A stretch of DNA of 64,000 nt from assembly GCA_965267355.1 (NCBI GenBank), contig OZ253956.1:1860001-1924000 (forward strand), read 5' to 3'. Below, piece after piece: positions 25,715 to 33,544 of the stretch. The stretch comes from GCA-002793235 sp965267355. Lineage in GTDB: Bacteria > Bacteroidota > Bacteroidia > Flavobacteriales_E > Vicingaceae. Both the position numbers and the translations under genes were made by a program. The first letter of the stretch is position 1. Every line of letters begins with the position of its first letter. The notes below the pieces were generated by a model. It did no database searches. It saw only the letters and a program-made list of their open reading frames with translations, and was not told the DNA's origin.

Positions 25715-28699
25715 ATGAAAAAAGCACTTTACTTTAGTTTCTTTATATCATTATCAATTGTCCTATCAGCACAGAGTGGTCCAGGTGGAGTTGGTAATTC
25801 CACAAATAATGTTGTATGGTTAAATGGAGATATATTAACCTATTCAACAGTACCTAATATTTCTGCATGGCCCGATCAATCAGGTAACGGAAATGATTTT
25901 ACTCAGTCTACTTCTTCCAGACAACCAAGAAGAGTAACTTATTCTGGTTTTGAGGGTGTTAGATTTGATGGTGGAGATTGGGTGAGATCTGGTTCAATAG
26001 CAGCAATGAATTCAAATACACACACACACTATTATGTTTATAATGGATCTACATCGAATCATTTAGGAGTAATATATGATGGTGCCTTCTCTCAAAGTAA
26101 TCAATTTATGAGAGCTTTTAGACTATATGGTAATGTTAGAACCTGGGTACTGAACAGCTCCCTTGGAACGATTAATAACATTACCACAAATTCAAGTGCA
26201 TTTCAAATAATTTCATCTTACTGGGATGGAGGCGCTCAAACCTATACCAGTTATAAAGATGGTACAAGTTTTGGAACTCAGATTGGAGCTAATGGAAATC
26301 CAACGGGGAATAGTTCAAATACAATTGGAGCAGCTTCAAACAACGCCTATCGATTTAATGGTGATATGGGGGAAATTATTATTTATAATATGGTATTAAA
26401 TTCAGCTCAAAGAAATATTGTTGATAATTACCTTTCATCTAAGTTTAGTGTAGCTATAGCAAATGATTTATATAGTTATGACGCAACGCATAAGAATCAG
26501 TTAATTGGTGTAGGTCAAGAAGCTGATGGAAATAATTTGGTAGCTCAAGGTGCAGGTATTGTAGAGATTACAGCTTCAGGGTTGTCAAATGGAGATTATA
26601 TCCTTTCAGGTCATAACAATGTTTCCTTTACACAAACATCTAACGATGTTCCTGCAGCTATATCAGGAGGTACTAGATTAACAAGAACTTGGAGAGTCGG
26701 TGTAGCTGGTAGTCCTGGAACTGTTGATATTGACGTTGATGTATCTTCGTTACCTTTATCAGCAGGAGCTTATTATTTGGTAGTTGAATCTGTTAATGGA
26801 GTGTTTAATGATGGAGGAACCGTAGAATATGGTCCTGTAGCTGATGTAGGAGGGATAGCTACTTTTTCAAATGTAACTTTGGCTGATGGCGATTATTATT
26901 CTATAGCTACAAGTAATGGTTCCGCTATAACTTCTATAAAAACTGGTTTTTGGGACGTTGCTAACACTTGGAGTTGTAATTGTGTGCCAGGTGCATCAGA
27001 TGATGTTACAATTTCTTCTGGGCATACTGTAACAGCAAGAACAACTACCAATGTGAATGATATTGTTATAGATGGGAATCTAAATACTCAGCAAACAGGT
27101 AGTTTTAATGTTAAAGGTAATTATACTATAAATGCTACAGGTACAGTTGCTCATAAAACCATTTTATTTAATGGTTCTTCTTCCCAGCAAGATCTTACAA
27201 ATAATAGTGCTACAACTATTAACTTCAATAGTATGGTGGTTAGCAATACTAATAATGTTGTTATTCAAGGAGGTAATTTCTCAATATCTAATTCCTTAAA
27301 TGTTTCAACTGGGCAATTTCAAAATTCTGGAGGTAGTTGTACTTTATTATCAACGGCATCTCAAACTGCAGTTATTGTAAATGGAACAGGTGGTTTTTCG
27401 GGTGTTTTTACCATCCAAAGGTATGTGTCAGGTAGAAATGCTAGTTGGGGAGATTTAAGTTCGCCTGTTACTGGTGCTACAATAGGTAGTTGGGATTCAG
27501 ATCAGGCGGGTACCACTACAGAACTATTTATGTCAGGTGTAAATGGGATTGATGGTGTAGCAGGAGGATTTGAATCGGTGCAAAGATTTGATGCGTCTAG
27601 TCAGGCATATGTTGCTATAACAGATACTAATTTCTCTTTATCTCCTGGTTCAGGTGTTGAAATATGGATGGGGGATGATATGTCTACATGGAATGCTAAA
27701 ACTTTTGATACCCATGGAATACCAAATTTTGGAAATGTTGCAGTAGGTGTGCTAAACTCATGGAATTTAGTTGGTAACCCATACCAGGCATTTATTAATT
27801 GGGCCAATCTGTCTAAGCCTACAATAAATTCAACCTACTATATATGGAATACGAATAATGGAAGCTACGATGCAAAAACAAGTGGTTTAATACCCCCACA
27901 TCAAGGTTTTTGGGTAGAAAGTGTAGGAGCAGGTACATTAACATTTACGGAGTCTGCTAAAACTGGAAATGGGCAAAGTACATTTTATAAGGAAACTGAG
28001 GTGGAACCATATGAATTTGTTCAAGTTAAATTAAAAGTAAAATCTGAACATAACACTTACTCTCATGAATTGAAATTAAGATTGAACAACCTTGCTTCAA
28101 CTCAATATGATTATTATGATGCGTCATTTTTAAAGAGTAGAATAAAAGAAGCACCAAGCATTACTACTTATTCAGATGATTCAAATAAAGAATTGGCAAT
28201 TAATTCATTTGATTTTCAAGATGAAATAATGTTGCCAATAAAAGTTAAAGTTGGAGTAACAGGAGAATATATAATTGAGCCAATCAATTTTGCTGAATTT
28301 TCTTCTAATTATCAATATATGGAATTGAAAGATATACAAACAGGAAAAGTATATGATTTAACAGTGCCTTACAAAAATGGAATTAAGGTTGAAATTGATG
28401 AAAACGATGATTCTGAAAGATTCGTATTAAGATTATCTAACACTAAATCAAATATTATTGCTGATAAAGACCTTGATGTAAATGTTTACAAGTCTTATGA
28501 GACTACTGTTATTGAGTTTTTTAACTTAGACGTAAATTATGAAGTAGTAGTTTACAATGCTCTTGGACAAGTAATTACGGAAAGAATGGTTAATGGTGAG
28601 AATAAATTAGAATTAAATAATTCGTTAATGTCATCAGGTATTAACTTAATTACAATAAAGTCAGTTAACGGAATTGTAACAAAAAAATTAAATTACTAG
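25715..28699 (+). CDS. large secreted adhesin-like protein with C-terminal type IX secretion sorting domain
   Basis: The 994-residue protein has a signal peptide (MKKALYFSFFISLSIVLSAQ) and a mature start SGPGGVGNSTNNVVWLNGD. A LamG/concanavalin-like region follows to about residue 245 (WPDQSGNGNDF, GDMGEIIIYN), then a repeat-like beta region (DATHKNQLIGVGQEADGNN, RLTRTWRVG). The last 80 residues (NVYKSYETTVIEFF, YNALGQVITERMVNGENKLE, GINLITIKSVNG) fit a type A C-terminal domain used for type IX secretion and surface attachment. Binding to a glycan or surface is plausible, but no ligand is evident. It lies between the polysaccharide operon and the PIDGG-tailed protein gene. Confidence 0.82.
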   Translation: MKKALYFSFFISLSIVLSAQSGPGGVGNSTNNVVWLNGDILTYSTVPNISAWPDQSGNGNDFTQSTSSRQPRRVTYSGFEGVRFDGGDWVRSGSIAAMNSNTHTHYYVYNGSTSNHLGVIYDGAFSQSNQFMRAFRLYGNVRTWVLNSSLGTINNITTNSSAFQIISSYWDGGAQTYTSYKDGTSFGTQIGANGNPTGNSSNTIGAASNNAYRFNGDMGEIIIYNMVLNSAQRNIVDNYLSSKFSVAIANDLYSYDATHKNQLIGVGQEADGNNLVAQGAGIVEITASGLSNGDYILSGHNNVSFTQTSNDVPAAISGGTRLTRTWRVGVAGSPGTVDIDVDVSSLPLSAGAYYLVVESVNGVFNDGGTVEYGPVADVGGIATFSNVTLADGDYYSIATSNGSAITSIKTGFWDVANTWSCNCVPGASDDVTISSGHTVTARTTTNVNDIVIDGNLNTQQTGSFNVKGNYTINATGTVAHKTILFNGSSSQQDLTNNSATTINFNSMVVSNTNNVVIQGGNFSISNSLNVSTGQFQNSGGSCTLLSTASQTAVIVNGTGGFSGVFTIQRYVSGRNASWGDLSSPVTGATIGSWDSDQAGTTTELFMSGVNGIDGVAGGFESVQRFDASSQAYVAITDTNFSLSPGSGVEIWMGDDMSTWNAKTFDTHGIPNFGNVAVGVLNSWNLVGNPYQAFINWANLSKPTINSTYYIWNTNNGSYDAKTSGLIPPHQGFWVESVGAGTLTFTESAKTGNGQSTFYKETEVEPYEFVQVKLKVKSEHNTYSHELKLRLNNLASTQYDYYDASFLKSRIKEAPSITTYSDDSNKELAINSFDFQDEIMLPIKVKVGVTGEYIIEPINFAEFSSNYQYMELKDIQTGKVYDLTVPYKNGIKVEIDENDDSERFVLRLSNTKSNIIADKDLDVNVYKSYETTVIEFFNLDVNYEVVVYNALGQVITERMVNGENKLELNNSLMSSGINLITIKSVNGIVTKKLNY

Positions 28700-28729
28700 C
28701 CAACCTTTATTTACTTTAAAGCGTAATTA

Positions 28730-28759
28730 TTGCATAAAAGAAAAAAAAAGTTAAATTTG
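28730..28759 (+). promoter_or_regulatory. consensus Bacteroidota promoter of the PIDGG protein gene
   Basis: TTG at 28730-28732, a 19-base spacer and TAAATTTG at 28752-28759 make a full match to the TTG-N19-TAnnTTTG promoter. The ATG follows 11 bases later, leaving a very short leader. The small gene therefore has its own strong promoter, separate from the adhesin. Confidence 0.75.
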
Positions 28760-28770
28760 CCACCAACTCA

Positions 28771-29007
28771 ATGATGATAAATTTGAAGAAGTTTATATTT
28801 ATTACGCTTTTTCTTGTAGCAATGAGTATTGTTAATAATGCTTTTGCTGCAGGTCCTCCAGGTCCTCCTGGCGGTGGTGGAGGTGGCCCTCCATGTTGGC
28901 CGCCACCCTGCGTACCGATTGACGGTGGTTTAGGCTTTTTATTACTTGCAGGAGTTGCTTATGGTGGTAAAAAAGTTTACGATATATCTAAAGAAAAGGC
29001 TGAATAA
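28771..29007 (+). CDS. small Pro/Gly-rich protein with PID-CTERM-like sorting signal (probable exosortase substrate)
   Basis: Only 78 residues. It has a signal peptide to about Ala26 (FIFITLFLVAMSIVNNAFA), a mature stretch of glycine and proline with GPPGPPGGGGGG and CWPPPC (42-47), then VPIDGG (48-53), a hydrophobic segment GLGFLLLAGVAYGG and a basic tail KKVYDISKEKAE. Motif, membrane span and basic end form the tripartite layout of exosortase sorting signals. PIDGG-type signals are known in Bacteroidota as PID-CTERM. XrtF (11322) is the obvious processing enzyme in the same locus (inference). Processing would leave a mature peptide of about 25 residues, with two cysteines able to form a disulfide. 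ATG at 28774 is an alternative start. Confidence 0.85.
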   Translation: MMINLKKFIFITLFLVAMSIVNNAFAAGPPGPPGGGGGGPPCWPPPCVPIDGGLGFLLLAGVAYGGKKVYDISKEKAE

Positions 29008-29023
29008 TCTTCAGCCTTTTTTT
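28994..29023 (+). terminator. intrinsic terminator after the PIDGG protein gene
   Basis: Perfect 11-bp stem AAAAGGCTGAA / TTCAGCCTTTT with a five-base loop and a run of seven T. The stem begins within the last codons and the stop codon is in the loop. Confidence 0.85.
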
Positions 29024-29046
29024 ATGGATTAAATTCGGAATAGTGC

Positions 29047-29054
29047 TACCTTTG
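29047..29054 (+). promoter_or_regulatory. -7 box of glyA
   Basis: TACCTTTG fits TAnnTTTG and lies 25 bases before the glyA ATG, just after the preceding terminator. A -33 TTG is not clear. Confidence 0.5.
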
Positions 29055-29079
29055 GGTTTTCAAATCTTTAACCTATCAA

Positions 29080-30372
29080 ATGAATTCAGATAAAGAAATT
29101 TTTGACTTGATTGACGAAGAACGTCAAAGACAAAAAGAAGGAATAGAGCTTATTGCTTCAGAGAATTACGTTAGTGAAAATGTATTAAAAGCACAAGGAA
29201 GCGTATTAACCAATAAATATGCAGAGGGCTTACCATATAAGAGATATTATGGTGGTTGCGAAGTGGTTGATGAAGTGGAAGATATAGCAAGAGAAAGGGC
29301 TAAAGAATTGTTTAATGCAGAATGGGTTAACGTGCAACCACATTCGGGTTCTCAGGCAAATGCAGCAGTGATGCTTGCATTATTAAAACCAGATGATAAG
29401 ATTTTGGGGTTTGATTTATCTCATGGAGGACATTTAACGCATGGCTCGCCAGTAAATTTTTCAGGCAAACTTTATAAAACGTGTTTTTATGGTGTTGGAA
29501 AAGACACAGGGAGAGTTGATTATGATCATATTGAACAAGTAGCATTAGAAGAAAAGCCCCAATTAATTATTGCAGGAGCATCTGCCTATTCACGCGATTG
29601 GGATTATGAAACGATGAGAACTATTGCAGATAAAGTGGGAGCTTTTTTAATGGCTGATATTTCACATCCTGCTGGTTTGATAGCGAGAGGTTTATTAAAC
29701 GATCCAATGCCTCATTGTCACGTGGTAACAACTACAACGCATAAGACATTACGAGGACCAAGAGGAGGGATGATTATGATGGGGAAAGATTTTGAAAATC
29801 CTTGGGGGCTAAAAACGCCTAAAGGTAATATTAAAATGATGAGTCAGCTGTTGGATGCAGCAGTTTTTCCTGGAACACAAGGAGGACCACTAGAGCATGT
29901 GATAGCAGCCAAGGCTGTTGCTTTTAAAGAAGCCCTTTCTGATGCTTATATGGAATATTGCATCCAGTTAATGAAGAATGCAAAAATAATGGCTGAGGAA
30001 TTAGTAAAAAGAGGTTACGGTGTAATCTCTGGAGGTACTGACAATCATTGTATGCTAATTGACTTGAGGAGCAAAGATATAACAGGTAAAGAAGCTGAAA
30101 ATATTCTAGTAGAAGCAGATATTACAGTAAACAAAAATATGGTGCCTTTTGATGATAGATCACCATTTGTTACTTCAGGTATTAGAGTTGGTACAGCCGC
30201 AATAACTACAAGGGGTGTTAAAGAAGAACAAATTGTTAAAATTGTTGAGTTGATTGATAAGGTAATTACTAATAAAGATAATGAAGCTGTAATTACTGAA
30301 GTTCGTAGTGAAGTAAACGAATTAATGAACAAATTTCCATTATTTAAGATGGAAGATTTAGTAATGAGTTAA
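29080..30372 (+). CDS. glyA: serine hydroxymethyltransferase
   Basis: At 430 residues it has full length for the family. It starts with the conserved GIELIASENYVSENVL and has YAEGLPYKRYYGGCE, VQPHSGSQAN and VTTTTHKTLRGPRGG with the PLP lysine at 222. The enzyme interconverts serine and glycine, loading tetrahydrofolate with a one-carbon unit. It is followed nine bases later by the fumarylacetoacetase gene, probably in one transcript ending at the terminator at 31655. No unusual feature was seen. Confidence 0.97.
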   Translation: MNSDKEIFDLIDEERQRQKEGIELIASENYVSENVLKAQGSVLTNKYAEGLPYKRYYGGCEVVDEVEDIARERAKELFNAEWVNVQPHSGSQANAAVMLALLKPDDKILGFDLSHGGHLTHGSPVNFSGKLYKTCFYGVGKDTGRVDYDHIEQVALEEKPQLIIAGASAYSRDWDYETMRTIADKVGAFLMADISHPAGLIARGLLNDPMPHCHVVTTTTHKTLRGPRGGMIMMGKDFENPWGLKTPKGNIKMMSQLLDAAVFPGTQGGPLEHVIAAKAVAFKEALSDAYMEYCIQLMKNAKIMAEELVKRGYGVISGGTDNHCMLIDLRSKDITGKEAENILVEADITVNKNMVPFDDRSPFVTSGIRVGTAAITTRGVKEEQIVKIVELIDKVITNKDNEAVITEVRSEVNELMNKFPLFKMEDLVMS

Positions 30373-30381
30373 AATAATAAT

Positions 30382-31641
30382 ATGATTAAAGCAAACGACC
30401 CAAATATTAAAAGTTGGATTAACGTTCCAGCAAACTCTGATTTTTCAATACAAAATATTCCTTTTGGAGTAGTAAAACATAACAATGAGGTTTTTGTTGC
30501 AACCAGAATAGGGGATAGTGTTATTAACTTGTACAAAGTAGCCAAATTAGGATACTTTAACAATACTGATGCTGAAGTTTTTAATTCTTGTAGATTGAAT
30601 GATTTTATGCTTTTAGGCAAACAAGTTACCAGAGAAGTAAGAAATGAGATTTCGGATATTTTTAATGTAAATAATGAGAAAGCAAAAAGTCATGCTGAGT
30701 TAAATGGTGCATTAATTCCTTCAAGTGATGTGGAAATGTTAATGCCAGTTGAGGTAGGAGATTATACCGATTTTTATTCTAGTGAACAGCATGCCTATAA
30801 TGTTGGTTGTATGTTTCGTGACCCAAATAACGCTTTATTGCCTAATTGGAAATATATTCCAGTAGGGTATCATGGTAGAGCTTCTTCTATTGTTGTTTCT
30901 GGTACACCAATTCATCGCCCAAAGGGGCAACAAAAGCCAAAAGATGATGAACCACCAGTTTTTGGTCCATGTAAATTATTAGATTTTGAATTAGAAATGG
31001 CTTTTGTTACATATCAAGGTAAACCATTAGGTGATTCTATTTCTACCAAAGAAGCTGATGATTATATTTTTGGAATGTGTTTATTTAATGATTGGAGTGC
31101 AAGAGACATACAAAAGTGGGAATATGTGCCCTTAGGACCTTTCTTAGCAAAGAATTTTGCATCATCAATATCTCCATGGATAGTTACATTAGATGCCTTA
31201 GAGCCGTTTAGAGTATCTGGACCAGTTCAAGACCCAAAAGTATTTGAATATTTAGAATATGATGGAAATAAACACATAGACATTAATTTAGAAGTAGAAA
31301 TTAAACCAGAAAATAGTGAAGGTAAGGTAGTCTCTAATTCTAATTACAAGCATATGTATTGGAATATGAATCAACAGTTGGCTCACCATACTGTAAATGG
31401 GTGTGACATAAATGCTGGAGATATGATGGCTTCTGGAACAATTTCTGGAAACGATGAAAGTGCTTATGGTTCTATGCTAGAAATTAGTTGGAAAGGAACC
31501 AAGCCTGTACAGATGCCTGATGGAAGTGAACGCAAGTTTATAGCAGATAACGATACTGTTATTATGAGGGGTTATTCAGAGAAAGATGGTGTAAGAGTTG
31601 GATTTGGAAAAGTTAGTACCAAGGTGCTTTCTACTAAGTAA
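30382..31641 (+). CDS. fahA: fumarylacetoacetase
   Basis: A 419-residue protein with the N-terminal FAA domain followed by the FAH catalytic domain: GDYTDFYSSEQHA (metal-binding Asp and general-base His), YHGRASSIVVSGTPI, FELEMAF, FNDWSARDIQKWEY and PLGPFLAKNFASSISPW. It cleaves fumarylacetoacetate to fumarate and acetoacetate in tyrosine and phenylalanine breakdown. No other genes of that pathway are adjacent. It lies in tandem with glyA. Confidence 0.95.
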   Translation: MIKANDPNIKSWINVPANSDFSIQNIPFGVVKHNNEVFVATRIGDSVINLYKVAKLGYFNNTDAEVFNSCRLNDFMLLGKQVTREVRNEISDIFNVNNEKAKSHAELNGALIPSSDVEMLMPVEVGDYTDFYSSEQHAYNVGCMFRDPNNALLPNWKYIPVGYHGRASSIVVSGTPIHRPKGQQKPKDDEPPVFGPCKLLDFELEMAFVTYQGKPLGDSISTKEADDYIFGMCLFNDWSARDIQKWEYVPLGPFLAKNFASSISPWIVTLDALEPFRVSGPVQDPKVFEYLEYDGNKHIDINLEVEIKPENSEGKVVSNSNYKHMYWNMNQQLAHHTVNGCDINAGDMMASGTISGNDESAYGSMLEISWKGTKPVQMPDGSERKFIADNDTVIMRGYSEKDGVRVGFGKVSTKVLSTK

Positions 31642-31654
31642 AGACTAAAACTAT

Positions 31655-31686
31655 AAAAAAGCCCACGAATTATCGTGGGCTTTTTT
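31655..31686. terminator. bidirectional intrinsic terminator
   Basis: AAAAAAGCCCACGA and TCGTGGGCTTTTTT form a 14-bp stem with a short loop between convergent genes fahA and the CCC-like protein gene at 31702. A-runs and T-runs on both sides let it serve both strands. Confidence 0.88.
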
Positions 31687-31701
31687 ATTTTGAATAATTG
31701 A

Positions 31702-32043
31702 TTAATAAAAGCTGTTATACATTCCCGCTTGTGAAAAAGCAAAGCCTATAATCAAAAAATAGATTAAAAAATATAACACTGCTAAACCAGAAAGGCATAC
31801 ACCGATAATGGCACATATCTTTCCTGCTTTCATATTATTAAAAGAACTTTCGGTAAATGTACCTGTAGGATAAGCTTCATAAGTTAAGCGAGCCTTTTTA
31901 CTCATAACCAATGTGGTAATACCTAATCCTAGTCCTATTAAACCAATACACCAACAAGTTGCAATAGAACAAATACCTAATACTAAAATAGTAGTAGAAT
32001 TAGGTAATGCTTGTGGAGTAATATTTGCTGGCTGTTCTTCCAT
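31702..32043 (-). CDS. small two-span membrane protein, CCC-motif/DUF4190-like (copy 1)
   Basis: The 113-residue protein has a proline-rich N-terminus (ANITPQALPNSTT), a first glycine-rich hairpin-like membrane region with GICSIATCWCIGLIGLGLG, a polar middle with YPTGTFTESSFNNMKAGKIC and a last span. It resembles the CCC-motif membrane proteins of Bacteroidota, whose function is unknown. It is one base downstream of a close paralogue with the same layout (TESSYKNMKAGKVC), so the pair arose by tandem duplication. Confidence 0.75.
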   Translation of the reverse strand: MEEQPANITPQALPNSTTILVLGICSIATCWCIGLIGLGLGITTLVMSKKARLTYEAYPTGTFTESSFNNMKAGKICAIIGVCLSGLAVLYFLIYFLIIGFAFSQAGMYNSFY

Positions 32044-32044
32044 T

Positions 32045-32398
32045 TTAATATCCAGAGTTCATCATCTCTTCCCATGGTAATGCACTAAACATTGCACCAT
32101 AGAAGCTTATGATAATGATGAAGTAAATTAAGTATAAACTAGATAAGCATAAGCCTATAATTGCACAAACTTTACCAGCTTTCATGTTTTTATAAGAGCT
32201 TTCCGTATAAGATTCAGGTGAACTAGCATAAAGTTTATTAGCTTTACTCGCAAGAACAAGTGCAACAATACCTAATGCAGCGCCTACTATTCCGTAGCAA
32301 AAACAAAATACGATTGATAAAATTCCTAAAACTAATACACCTGTTGCATTAGGTAAAGATTGTTGATTGATAGGGTTTGTAACTTCTTGATTTTCCAT
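32045..32398 (-). CDS. small membrane protein, CCC-motif/DUF4190-like (copy 2)
   Basis: A 117-residue paralogue of the next gene. It has QQSLPNATGVLVLGILSIVF followed by CFCYGIVGAALGIVALVL, then YTESSYKNMKAGKVCAIIGL and a final span. The shared core FTESS/YTESS-x-x-NMKAGK-x-CAIIG-x-CLS is striking, whereas the termini differ. Function is unknown. Similar two-span proteins often sit next to DUF5684-type proteins, as here (32457). Confidence 0.75.
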   Translation of the reverse strand: MENQEVTNPINQQSLPNATGVLVLGILSIVFCFCYGIVGAALGIVALVLASKANKLYASSPESYTESSYKNMKAGKVCAIIGLCLSSLYLIYFIIIISFYGAMFSALPWEEMMNSGY

Positions 32399-32456
32399 AA
32401 TAAATATTAATTAAAAGTATTTTTCTTTGATTGGTAAAGAAACTAATTTTTAGTTT

Positions 32457-32828
32457 TTAATTAGTCATTTCTGAGTTAAAAGATTCATCAATAGTTCTGT
32501 ACTGAGCACTGCCAAACCCTAGTATTGGTAAAAATATAAAAGGTAAAAGAATAACACCTACAGTAAACCCTTCACTGTAACCAAATCTTTTTACAACTCT
32601 ATTCCAAATCCAAATTTGAAATACAATTCCAGCTAGCGGTATTAAAACTAATGCTCCCCACCACATAGGTTTTTGTGCAATTTTGGCTAAAACCAGCATG
32701 TTATATATTGGTACAATTCCTGACCAACCTGGTTCTCCAGCTTTGGCAACAATCTTCCATAGTGATACTAATAACAGTACAATTAAACCGATTTCTAATA
32801 ATAGTACGATTAATGCTAAAACAATCAT
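32457..32828 (-). CDS. DUF5684-like membrane protein
   Basis: The 123-residue protein has an N-terminal span, then WKIVAKAGEPGWSGIVPIYN, the hallmark of DUF5684 proteins, and two further spans around WWGALVLIPLAGIVFQIWIW and FTVGVILLPFIFLPILGFG. Members are small integral membrane proteins of unknown role, sometimes mislabelled signal peptidase. It is the second gene of a leftward run of four small membrane protein genes, separated from the first by a terminator. Confidence 0.75.
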   Translation of the reverse strand: MIVLALIVLLLEIGLIVLLLVSLWKIVAKAGEPGWSGIVPIYNMLVLAKIAQKPMWWGALVLIPLAGIVFQIWIWNRVVKRFGYSEGFTVGVILLPFIFLPILGFGSAQYRTIDESFNSEMTN

Positions 32829-32854
32829 AATAATTAAAATTTAAGTTAGGTAAA

Positions 32855-32882
32855 TAAAAAAGTCCCGAATATTCGGGACTTT
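32855..32882 (-). terminator. intrinsic terminator of the gene at 32916
   Basis: AGTCCCGAATATTCGGGACT (32861-32880) is a perfect 20-base palindrome. On the minus strand it is followed by a run of T (complement of the A-run at 32855-32860). It ends the leftward transcript of the 152-residue membrane protein gene. Confidence 0.85.
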
Positions 32883-32915
32883 AAATTTATGATAAATTGC
32901 AATTTAATGCAATTA

Positions 32916-33374
32916 TTAGCTCATGTGTTTTGTATTCATGTAATACATAGCAATAAATGCAGCTGAAATAATGATACCAGTAATGCTAGCACCAAAACCA
33001 CTGTATATAATACCCATGATTAAAGATACAACTGTAGCACCAGCGTATAACATGAAACCTTGTTTTTTAAGTTTCCACATTTTTATTACACCAACTAATC
33101 CTACGATTGTAGCTAAAAAGCCAACAATAATGTAAGCCCAAGTCATTCCAGCACTAGGTCCTGCAGCTTCCATAACTTCGCCCATTCCTTCCATTCCTTC
33201 AATAGCGCTAACAGCAGCTGATGCAGCTCCCATCACTGTAATAACACCAATGTAACCTATTATTGCAAAACCAGCGGCAATAAAAGATAAAATACATAAT
33301 ACTGTTAAAAATACTGGTCTTTTACCAGCTTCTGCCGCTGGAGTAGCATTTTCTTGAGTAGTTTCTTCTGACAT
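32916..33374 (-). CDS. four-span membrane protein of unknown function
   Basis: A 152-residue protein with a polar Ala/Thr/Glu-rich N-terminus (SEETTQENATPAAEAGKRP), four predicted spans and a Gly/Met-rich loop (AIEGMEGMGEVMEAAGPSAG) between spans one and two. I do not recognise the family with certainty; it resembles DUF4064-type or bacterial tetraspan proteins. It stands alone between its own terminator (32861) and an upstream region containing an inverted repeat at 33458-33503. It is probably co-regulated with its small membrane protein neighbours, but this is not shown by the sequence. Confidence 0.65.
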   Translation of the reverse strand: MSEETTQENATPAAEAGKRPVFLTVLCILSFIAAGFAIIGYIGVITVMGAASAAVSAIEGMEGMGEVMEAAGPSAGMTWAYIIVGFLATIVGLVGVIKMWKLKKQGFMLYAGATVVSLIMGIIYSGFGASITGIIISAAFIAMYYMNTKHMS

Positions 33375-33457
33375 AATTTAAAATTTAGTTAAACATTAAT
33401 TTTTTAGTTTGTTTTGCTAAGCAATATAGAAAGATTATCTTAATGGAACAAATTTTA

Positions 33458-33503
33458 TCGACAGAATGTTATTAACAATCTACTGTTACTTGTTAATTGT
33501 CGA
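33458..33503. repeat. interrupted inverted repeat upstream of the membrane protein gene
   Basis: TCGACA (33458-33463) and TTAACAA (33472-33478) pair with TTGTTAA (33490-33496) and TGTCGA (33498-33503). The two arms are separated by 11 bases with an asymmetric internal loop. It could be an operator or an RNA hairpin between the M61 peptidase 3' end and the membrane protein gene. Confidence 0.45.
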
Positions 33504-33544
33504 AATAGTATTTATCTAATGATGATAAGTATCCATATTATAAT

